Origin: Mucor racemosus
Taxonomy: Eukaryota; Mucoromycota; Mucoromycetes; Mucorales; Mucoraceae
DNA: 64,000 nt
Assembly: GCA_027405735.1 (NCBI GenBank)
Contig: JAPEHQ010000008.1
Span: forward strand, 682,001-746,000
Direction of reading: 5' to 3'
Of this stretch, positions 22,085 through 31,868 are shown one piece after another; position 1 is the stretch's first letter, and every line of letters starts with the position of its first letter. The notes below the pieces were generated by a model. That model saw only the letters and a program-made list of their open reading frames with translations, had not been told where the DNA came from and ran no database searches. The position numbers and the translations under genes were made by a program.

Positions 22085-22527
22085 GCATGCAATACTTTAA
22101 TATTATATATTGTATTGTAGGCCTACTCTCTGTATGTGTATCCTAATTTTGGTGTTCATCAAGCAGGAATTAAATCGAACATTATTAATTGCAGCAAGAT
22201 TGTACAGTACGCATTGCAGTAAAATGTAAAATAAAAAAGATTTGAAAAAGATAAAGTTTAAATAATCCTTCTTTTTCAAAATATGGATAGTGTGCAATAA
22301 GTCTATATTTCTACGCTATCTAATATTAATTGTGATTTATTATGTTGTGTGCCACCAAGTACCATATGTTATCATCTTCTGCAGTATCAATACATCTTAC
22401 AATCTATTGACTACGACATGAATTGAAGTCCAAAGTCTTGATATCGGATATAAGAAACTCCTAGCGTACTATGTTTAATCCAGCAATTACCAATAACGTT
22501 TGGACCTCAATTATGACAACATATTTG
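22085..22527 (+). repeat. Dispersed repeat, copy C (middle part)
   Basis: Continues the sequence of 5333-5460 after the solo LTR, passes through an older LTR-end remnant starting TGCAGTAAAATG at 22215, and reaches the loop core (GATATCGGATATAAGAAACT near 22440) and the start of the conserved block. It lacks the left hairpin arm found in copies A and B and instead has 22320-22420, which matches, inverted, 37050-37145. So this copy may show an older form, without the inverted duplication. Confidence 0.65.
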
Positions 22528-22530
22528 TTA

Positions 22531-24167
22531 CAGTGAGTCGCAAAACCCTTTCAATGATTTGGAAATTTGAATAAAAATAACCATAACTTTCTCAGTTTCA
22601 ATCGGAGATACACTAAATTTCTATTTTAAGTAATTCAAACGTTTTTAAATTATTTTCAAAAAGTCCGATTTAATTAATTAAAGTTCCGCAAAAACTATGC
22701 AAGTTTAAAAAAAGGTACATCATTGAAAGGGTTTTGCACGCACAGGCTTAAAATTACAAATTTGTAACCCCTAACTTGTACATTAACGCTGGATATCTTA
22801 TAAAACAGAGAAATATGCGGAAAATATATGAGATGTTTTTCAACTTTTACCCTGCCTTTTTTACTAATAGTTTCAAGCAAAATCATCAAGATGAAAACTG
22901 TATCGGATGCCAAACGTAATGACGTTATCTCTCTGTTAAATTCAGGCCATACCGTATCGGAAATTGCTCGTCATGTAGCTGTTAGTAAAGCCACAGTATG
23001 TCGTATTGGAAAAAAGGCCTGTCCTGACCGAGAAAAACTTAAAGGAGACCGGCCATCTAAGCTGACTACTGCGGATAAGAGATATTGTGTCCATAAAATC
23101 ACCAAAGGTGGCTTGGATAATGCGGTACAAGCCAAAAAAGAGCTTCATCGTAATGTACACGTTAATGGCAGTGCGAATACTGTACTAGGGCTCTTCGGGA
23201 TAATGGTTTAGGCGCATTACCTAAGATAAAAAAGCCAGAAATTAGTGATGAAAATGCAAAGGATCGCCTCCGCTGATGTAAAAACAGAATTGATTGGACT
23301 TTGGATGACTGAAAGCGTGTTATATCTACTGATGAGGCTAGAATTAATTGTTTTAACTCGTATGATCGAATTTGGTGCTGGAAAAGAGACAGCGAGGAGA
23401 TAAAACCTAAGAATACCAAAAAACAAGAAAAAATGGAGATGGTCGTATCATGATTTGGAGCTCTATTTCTTGGTCTGGTGTCGTTTGGTTGTCCAAGGTC
23501 GAAGGTAATCTGAACTCCAACCTATACAGAACTATTATCGATGATGATTTGAAGAAATCCATTGACGATATGTGTCAAAAATTGAAGTTGCGTCGTAATT
23601 AGGTTATCCTTCAACAAGACAACGATTCTAAGCACACCTCTAATTTAATGAAAGAAGACTTCAAAACAAAAAAATATGAAGTAATGTCATGGCCAGCGCA
23701 ATTTCCAGACCTTAATCCCATTGAAAATATGTGGAGATTATTGAAAATCCGCCTAAACGAATACGATACATCCCCAAAAGGGATGAATGATATTTGGGAC
23801 AGAACTCAAGAGATTTGGTATGACAACATAACAGTTGGGGAATATCAAAAAGTTATTTCGAGTATGCCTCATTGTGTAAAAGCTTGTATTAAAGCAAAAA
23901 GTTACGGTATTGATTATTGACTGCATTTAAATAAGCTTCAATTTTTTTTTGATAATGCGTGCAAAACCCTTTCAATGATGTACCTTTTTTTAAACTTGCA
24001 TAGTTTTTGCGGAACTTTAATTAATTAAATCGGACTTTTTGAAAATAATTTAAAAACGTTTGAATTACTTAAAATAGAAATTTAGTGTATCTCCGATTGA
24101 AACTGAGAAAGTTATGGTTATTTTTATTCAAATTTCCAAATCATTGAAAGGGTTTTGCGACTCACTG
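22531..24167 (+). mobile_element. Tc1/mariner DNA transposon with 212 bp terminal inverted repeats
   Basis: 1637 bp, flanked by TA at 22529-22530 and 24168-24169, the Tc1/mariner target duplication. The inverted repeats (22531-22742 and 23956-24167) look identical over 212 bp. Each begins CAGTGAGTCGCAAAACCC. Within each repeat the outer motif GCAAAACCCTTTCAATGAT recurs at the inner end in inverted orientation, so each repeat is itself bounded by inverted copies. These are likely transposase binding sites. The element sits inside dispersed repeat copy C. Its transposase is broken (see 22891-23920). Confidence 0.95.
22891..23920 (+). pseudogene. Broken Tc1 transposase
   Basis: The start at 22891 opens a helix-turn-helix region (NSGHTVSEIARHVAVSKATV). 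A frameshift near 23185 and a second near 23425 split the gene, and stops occur at 23274, 23310 and 23600. All three stops replace Trp codons conserved in Tc1 proteins (RLRW, DDWKRV, RRNW), consistent with TGG to TGA or TAG. The catalytic triad is still readable: STDEAR, QQDND and LNPIENMW, with 34 residues between the second Asp and the Glu, so it belongs to the DD34E group. The last segment, 23648-23920, is intact. Confidence 0.93.
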
Positions 24168-24169
24168 TA

Positions 24170-24544
24170 TATCAAAAGATACTAATATAGAAATACTCTG
24201 CTAAAAGATACATTTTATTAATTCATTGATGCTTCGTATTTATATGTTTTCTAAATGGTTATATGATTATCAATATTATTAATGAATTGCCGGGTATTGA
24301 GGTACTTATATGATTTGGGAACAAATCATATACAATGGAATCTGTGGAATTGGGAATCTGTGATTGTATCATTTGAATAAGGTGTAGGATTGCTTATGTT
24401 TCATTGCTACGGATTGTTCCTGAATGTTCCTGATAGTCGCTGTTAATGCTAGTGGTTATGTATGACATTTAGTATGAGTTACTAAATGTCATGCCATGTT
24501 GGATTTCAATAGTTGTTCCTGGATTTCTACATCTGGGTAAACTT
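24170..24544. other. Unassigned sequence between the Tc1 element and the repeat block
   Basis: No gene. It contains an interrupted palindrome near 24465-24495 (GACATTTAGT...ACTAAATGTC) and two TGTTCCTGA repeats near 24415-24430. It may be an insertion into copy C or part of a fuller form of the repeat, because nothing in copies A and B matches it. Confidence 0.4.
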
Positions 24545-26345
24545 ATGATATATCAATATTATTTCATTCCAGCGGTTAATCAATCAAGTAGCTATCAAAT
24601 CAACATCCAAGCATATTTAGCGCAGCATTGAAACAAGGCAAATCACAAGCTCTGCAAGAACAGTTAAATTATTATTGACTCATTTTAATCCGTAGATTAC
24701 TATCAAACAGATCTAATGGTTCAATAGTGCCTTAAATTACATCTCAGGATCTCAATGTCAAATCAATATACAGTAAAAGGCTATACTTTTAATATATAAA
24801 TAAACGATATTATCTTGTTTTTATTATACAGTTGAAGAACTGATTCATTACTCATTCTCTTTTAATTATATTCATTTTTCAAGTATTATTTATTAAACAT
24901 GAAAATATACTGTACGATACAGCAGTTAGTTTTATTGGGCAGAAATATCATGTTTTGCTGATGGTTTTCTCAATTCACAGTAATTTGTGAAAGTAGAAAT
25001 ATAAATTTTTATGCTGGATATATTTAAATCTACCATCATGTATAATTTGAGATTAATTGGATCAATATTCACAAGGATAGGCTTTTTTTTCTTGTTGACT
25101 GCAGTTGTAAGTATTAGTTTATTATTTTGTAAAACTTAAAACTCATCATGCAGGGCTTAATTTCTGTATTCACAAGATAGGTTTAATTAATTGCTATTCT
25201 GCATTTTTTGTTTTAGTAAAAAACATTGATTTTTCATCGAGATAATCAAAATAATAGTTTTTATCACAGCTTGAAACCTATCATAACGGGCTTCCTTCCA
25301 AAATTTATTTTTAAAAATGTACGAAAAATGATTCAAAAAAGAAAATTGTTTAAATGCTCATGAACTACAAAGTAAGTAGACCTAGCATATTAAATGATTT
25401 TTGTACAGTTTAAAATTCTGCATCCATCTATATAAAATTTAAAAAAATGTTTCACATAAAATTTTGCGCAAAATGCAATTGGAATTTTGAAGGTTTTCTG
25501 AAGATACAAGACACTTTTTATAAGCATATTTAAAATATAATAAATGGCAATGATGTGCAAAAAAATTATCTATCGACCGAGCTATTATTTAACTTTTTAG
25601 CTACATTTTTCATAGAGAAAACATGATTTTTGTCCAATTTTTTTTCAGTTTCAGAATTTGGGATGAGGGTATACAAGGGGAAAATGGGCGCCAGAAATGG
25701 AGGTACCTTTTTGTACACATTTTTGAGAGTATCTCCACGAAAAATCAATATTTTAAAAAAACTCTAAATTGGGTCTGAGAGAGCTCAACGAGCTTAATAA
25801 TATGAATGCAAAAAAAGTGTTGCTCAATTTAACTAATATTTTGAAACCTATTATAGAAATGTCAAAAAAAATGAAAAAAAATAAAAGTGCTCAGAAATTT
25901 TTTATATTAAAATATGTTATAGAGTACTTCAAAACAAGTAAATTTCATTATTAAAAAGTGTTAGTATAAATTAATTTTTTCTGGAGATATGGAGCTTCAA
26001 AGTTTTCAATCCATTAGCAGTGAAATACGCGTAAAAAATCTGAAACCTTAGCACTGAAAAATTAATACCAACTGCAAAAAATAGGATATTTCCGGATACT
26101 TATTTTTGGATTAAAGCTGAACATTTCAGGTACATTGGCATATAATTTTATCTTGGTGTTATTTAGTGAAAAAAAAAGTAGAGCAGGGATAAAAAGTGAG
26201 ACCCAGTTTTCAAGGGAAAAGCAGTGAATTCTACGCGTTTTTGAGTATCTCGTGGGATATAGAAAAAAATTAAGAATAGATAGCATAATGCGGCCAACTC
26301 ATATCTGTTTAGCGGTATCTAAAGTATATTCTGAGAAGTGTGTGG
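24545..26345 (+). repeat. Dispersed repeat, copy C (right part)
   Basis: Matches 5995-7800: GCGGTTAATCAATCAAGTAG onward, through the conserved block with GGGATGAGGGTATACAAGGG near 25660. The short open frame is broken here by an extra A in the run near 25755. The direct arrangement of 19655-20960, the module and 24545-26345 mirrors the order seen across tandem copies A and B. Confidence 0.8.
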
Positions 26346-27025
26346 TATGAGATTAGTCTTAGAAAAGAGGACATGCATCGATTTGAAAGGTTAAGAACGT
26401 TATACAAAATGGAGAAAAACGACAGATTTAGGATTCTAACAACAAAAAACGACGGGTATATAGAAGCTGATATCTAGCAAATTGGTGAATATTCCCAAGG
26501 TCTACATAGATGTGCAAATTTGAGCTCAATTGGGTTAATATTAACAAGAAAAAAAGGCTCGATATTTATACCAACTCATTCAAAAATAACGTCTGGTCAA
26601 TGAAATATCAGCGAATAAATATTACAGAAAACTCAAGTCGGTTTAGTGGAAACTACGAGAAGGTTGCTTGGTAAGCAAATGTAACAAGGCATTAATAAGA
26701 CGAATACTTCCAGCATCTTCATTATACATTCAATTGGCACATAGTTATTAATAATGTATCCGTAGTCAATGACTAGATTAGTAATACTCAATAACTTAAC
26801 AATCAATAAAACATTATTCTTTATTATAAATTACATTATCTCAAACATTACACTCTGTATTCTTTATTATAAATTATATTACACTCTGGTTTAAACATTA
26901 AGTTTGTAACGGGTAAAACTAAAGCAATTTCTCACGTGTGAGACTCCGGAGCGTATTTAAACTTCCAGTCTTGAGGGCTTGTTTTTGTTGATTTTTGTTT
27001 CTTATCTTTGTGTTTATTTAGAAAA
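26346..27025. other. Intergenic region before the Dabb gene
   Basis: No gene. A short direct repeat (TTCTTTATTATAAATTA with ACACTCTG) occurs at about 26817-26895. GTATTTAAACTT near 26955 could serve as a TATA-like element about 75 bp before the start codon at 27026. Confidence 0.4.
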
Positions 27026-27485
27026 ATGAAGGTTGTTCATATTGGTAAGCTTATTTAGATAGTAATAGGATTTTGCACATTCACTAAACTTTTCTTTAGT
27101 TATTGTCAAGTTTAAGCCTGAAGTTACAGAAGAAATTAAAAAAGAGGCTATCAAGGATGTTGTAGCTTTGAAGGATAGCATTCCTCAAATTACAATTGCC
27201 AGTGCAGGTAAAAACTTTACTGATAGAGGAAAAGGATTTGAATATGGTAATATGAATAAGCTTTATGTATAAATTGACTGCGTGCTAATATCGTGAAATT
27301 AGGTTGGGTTGTAGAATTGGAGAAGAAGGAGGTAAATAAATATACTGTTTATAGCTGAAGAAATACTAACGTCTCTCAACCCTCAGGATCTTACTATTTA
27401 TGCTAATCATCAATCTCATTTGGACTTTTTAACCAAATATAAGCCTAAAATTGAAGATATTATCGCTTTTGATTACGAATTTTAA
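27026..27485 (+). CDS. Stress-responsive A/B barrel (Dabb) domain protein
   Basis: Four exons (27026-27044, 27100-27246, 27303-27331, 27387-27485) give 97 residues, the usual size of a single Dabb domain. It begins MKVVHIVIVKFKPEVTEE, has an inner GKNFTDRGKGFEYGWVVELE, then DLTIYANHQSHLDF and closes with IIAFDYEF. The pattern VHIVxxKFK at the start, HxxH in the middle and a final I-x-x-FDYE strand is typical. Family members form dimeric barrels and are known as stress-induced proteins in plants and as small cyclases or unknowns elsewhere; the substrate here cannot be told. The first exon is only 19 nt. It is convergent with the chitin synthase gene, 90 bp away. Confidence 0.88.
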
Positions 27486-27575
27486 ATAAAATATATTTTT
27501 ATACAGTTTTGTTAGAAGAGAAAGAAGTAAAGAAAGAAAAAAAGGGAAAGAAGGGGGGAATATGTTGATTATTAA

Positions 27576-29066
27576 TTATTGTGAGGATGTAATTGTAGAT
27601 GCAGGTGAAGCACCAAACATTTTTCTATCATTAAATATAGTGCCAAAAGGTGAAGCAGTAGCAGGTGTAATTGTATTTTTACCATCAAATGCTGCAGGAG
27701 AATCGAGAGGGGTCTTGAGTGTCATTTTCTTATTGAAACGTTGACCAGTTCTTTCAGTCTCCCAATCTTCCCACTTCTTCATTACAAGACGAGTAGGATC
27801 AAACTTACCATCTGCATCACCATGTGAATCGCCCTTCTTTTCACCTACCACGACACGAGTAGCACCCCAACTGAAATCATCAAAATGCCAGAATGAATAA
27901 AGAGGTAAAACGAAATTCCAAATGGGCAAAGCGATAAGATAAACTATAAAAAAAAATATTAGATACATGCAGACACATATAAACACATATGCGGACTTAC
28001 CAATCATCCATAACACATAAATAAGTTTGAACGATGTAATTGCAATCAAAACTGCAGGCAAACCAAGAATAGCAATCAATAAAGCAAGAGATTGCCATTG
28101 AGGGTTGCTTGAAATGGCTGTATTTACAATCAAATAAATGGTCATGACAATAGCAGCAGGCAATACCAGAGTACCGATTAAATCAATAAACACAGAGAAT
28201 TGCATTGATAAACAAGCAATACCACAAAGATCAGATACTAAAACCAATTCCATCAAGTTGTGAACAGTAGAATTAATCCAACGACGACGTTGAGATAATA
28301 AAACTTTGAATTCGTCAGGTACAACAGTTTTACAGCGTGCTTGAGGCACAAACATCATTTGACGTCTAGGGAATGTACGTAACATGAGAGTAGACAAGAA
28401 ACGATCTTCACCAAGCAATAGCAAGTTCTTTTCGTGAAGTGTAGTGACGACATTTTGATTGTATTCCAAGATAATATCAGGATTTGCCAATATAGGAACC
28501 CACGCACCATTTTTAGGTGATTTAATACGATACATACTGAAACAACCAGGCAAACAAGTTACGATACCAAATAATGATTCAAATGCTTTTGCATAATGAT
28601 GAGAAATATAGTATTCAAATACTTGGATAGCAGTTACCCCTTTAGAAATGTTTGCAATTAATATAACGTTAAAGTGATTTACATTTTTTAAAAATCTTAC
28701 ATGATGATCTTTTGTTCGCAATTCTGGTTTCACCACATAAACCCATAATAGTAATATCGTTTGCCATAGCAGCAACCATGTAAGTTAGTGCATCGGGTAA
28801 GACTTTGGTATCAGCATCCACCTATCACAAATGTTAAATATTACATGCATAAATAAAACACATTGTTATTATTTTACCATCAAAACCAGTTCAAATTTAT
28901 CAGGTGTAACACCTTTCATTAACCATGTCATTTTCCAAAATATTTCATAATCAAGTTCAGATAAACGATCATTAAACAATACACGTTGAAAGTAACTCAT
29001 CAAGATAAGCTAGAATATATCAAGTGTTAGTTATTGTTATTGCGTAATAAAAGCATCATTCTGTCT

Positions 29067-29098
<32 letters not shown>

Positions 29099-31541
29099 TG
29101 GGAATCACGTTTACCACGATTACCAGCTTTTGGAAGATTAGCTTCTTCTTCTGTACCACATTTAGCGATAGTAATACAAGGTACACCTTTATAATGGCCG
29201 GCATACTAATTTGAAAAAGAGAATGAATAAACATGTCCGCCGAATGTGTGTGTAATAAATAAAGAAAACTTACTACTTTAGCCATATTTAATTGCTTTTC
29301 ACCATCTGCAATGGCAAGATAAGATGCTGGTTTAGGATTTGTCATTGTAGGATCAAGATCCATCATACCGACAACAATGTCTGGAGTTGATTTGGTTTCA
29401 CCATGACCAGTAATCATACCATCAGCAATAACAAAGAAAATCTACATATAAACAATAAACAATCAATACATGCGACATTTTATCCAATAAAAAAATCTTA
29501 CCTTATGCTTTTTTGAAAAGGTAGTTTCAGCTAAACTATCCATTGTGATGCGAAGACCTTCTTCACCTTCAGAGTAACATGTTACCAACATTACAGTATA
29601 TAATTCTGTGGTTACAATATCTGATTGTGCACCACCTAAACCAACAGCAGAACTTTGCTCACTAAAGGGGGTATTACGAGATGAGCCTGAACCCAAGGAA
29701 GTTGACGATGCATTCTGAGCGACACCATAATTATTATATGGACCTGGAATATGATTAGCAGGATCATTATTACCACCCTTAATAGAACGCCAAGCTAACC
29801 AATTTGATCTACCACCCGGTTTAGTTAATCTACGACTGATAAACCATTGGAAAAGCAAAGCCATTGAATAACGAATAACAATCATTACAATAATAACGAC
29901 CAACATCAAAGTCATAATCATTGAATCAGCAATACAACCACCAGTTTCAGTTTCCATGATACCCACTTTATAACGAGCAACGAGACATTTACGACCTTCT
30001 TTACCTGCTTGAGAGTATAAAAGAGCATAAGATAAGTCACTAGCTAAATTATTACGAATAGCCTGATCAGCCTCTTGACCAAATGGAGGGGTAGCAAAAT
30101 TCAGGTATTTTGTCAAATTCAATACTATATGTAAGAAATAATTTAGTTATATGTGTTGTATATATTTTGTTGTTGTTATTGTTCTAATTTCCTTACCTGA
30201 ATCACCTACTAAAGTTAGACTACGACCATATACTAAATCTTTATCTAAATCTTTCCAATCAAAGCCAAGAACAGCCGAAGATTTATAGAATTGCTGCAAT
30301 TCAGCAAGAGATAAACAAGTATTATTAGGAGCAGCTAAACCACCACCATAAGGGTTGACAAGAGCACAATTATTCAGAGCCATTGCAGTAAATTGAGTAC
30401 ATGTGCCGGAAGTATCACCATCAAAGATACTACTAATATCAGTATTTTCATAATCATTTGTTAAATTTAAGCCCTTGTTTTCAAAGAAAGATTTCATGAC
30501 ATCCATAGGGTAGATTGTACCAAATACTCGAACATCGCTATAATATACTGGAATACGTACACCATTTGTTACTCTTGAGAAAGGAGAATTATTATCAGAA
30601 GTAGGACAAAGTGTTTTATTCAGCCCATAAGTAATAAAAGCAAGAGCACCACACATGAGGAAAATGATATAACACAAGGAAAGCTTTTCTCTCCATGCTT
30701 GTTGAACCATCGCATCTCTTTTTCTCAAACATACACGTAAAAACCAATTTGGAATACAACATGTCATCAAGAAAGCAAGCCATGCCCACCAACTGGTAAG
30801 CACTTTAACCTTTTCTTCTGGTTCTTGTTGTTTCTTTTGCTGCATTTGTTGTTGTTGTGACATTTGTGGCTGATTTAATAAGGCTTCTTGTTGTTGTTGC
30901 ATTTTCTGTTGTTGCAATTGATTTTGTAAACGATTTGGCATTGGATAATTATTAGGACGAGGTCTTTGATGTTGTGGATGACCAGGTGGAGGTGTTTGCG
31001 CGTTACCATTATTATAATATCTTTGTTGTTGTTGCATTCGTTGTTGTTGAGAAGGAGATCGAATCATACCTTGACGAGGACGTTGTCTCTCAGGTCGAGA
31101 AAGTGATCTAGATCGATTCATACTTACTCTGCGATAAGGACCTTGACCACCCATTGGACCAGGAGGTACCATAGGTTGTTGTTGTGGTCTCATAGGTCTA
31201 CCGCCTTGAGTAGGCATACGTTGTGGAGAAGGTTGTTGTTGATTTGATTGCCTTGAAGATTGATACATGTAATTACCAGATTGTCTCGATTGTTGTTGTT
31301 GGGGATTTTGTTGATGGTGTGAAGGCGGACGCCTTTGTTGTTGTTGTTGTTGTTGTTGTTGATTATGAGGTGGAGGACGAGGACGGTTTAGTTGATCCAT
31401 GCCATAAGACTGTATTCTTCCTCTTGATTGTTGTTGATGTTGCATTTGAGGAGAGGATGATGGCGGTCTCATTGCATAAGGCGATTGAGATAATCGAGGA
31501 TCGGGTCTATAACCACTGGATCGATTATTGGGATTTGACAT
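27576..31541 (-). CDS. CHS3: Class IV-type (Chs3-like) chitin synthase
   Basis: Eight exons on the minus strand: 30197-31541, 29502-30124, 29274-29441, 29098-29205, 28878-29009, 28701-28821, 28001-28639 and 27576-27943, giving 1167 residues. It polymerises UDP-GlcNAc into chitin at the plasma membrane. The first ~240 residues are low complexity, rich in Gln, Pro and Arg. Two membrane segments follow ([31 protein letters not shown]), with [11 protein letters not shown] between them as in class IV enzymes. The catalytic core has VDADTKV (about 794), [18 protein letters not shown] (E near 910) and QRRRW (949-953). The C-terminus has several membrane segments and [14 protein letters not shown], a Chs3-type ending. 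There is no myosin motor domain. One intron starts with a run of about 28 A directly after the 5' splice site (29068-29095). Confidence 0.95.
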
Positions 31542-31868
31542 AATCTGAAATTTTCAGACGGAAAAAAATATTTACAATATTAAAACGATAAAATAGAGAA
31601 AGAAAAAGAGGAAGAAAAAGAAGAAAAAGAGAAAAATAAAAAGGAAAAAAAGAAAGGCTCCGTCTTTTTAAGGTGATTGTTACTATTTTCATCCATTTGG
31701 AAGATAGAAATCTTGTGTGTAAATGTAATACCTATTCTTTATTGGGTGCAACTTTTTGTGTGCGTGTGTGTGTGTGTGTGTGTGTGGCCCCTGGAAAATT
31801 TATATGATTCAAGTGTAACCAACCCAAAAAGTTATTTTTATATTGTGTACATTTTAGGATAATTGTGT
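31542..31868. other. Region between the chitin synthase start and the DNAJC11 end
   Basis: Holds the chitin synthase leader, A/G-rich on the plus strand (near 31590-31650), and a (GT)n microsatellite at 31757-31786. No gene is visible. Confidence 0.5.

Noticed and set aside
28640..28775. Upstream extension of the last long chitin synthase frame to 28775
   Set aside because: It reads through an intron. The true exon border at 28639 restores the NKRSSWVTAIQ sequence of chitin synthases.
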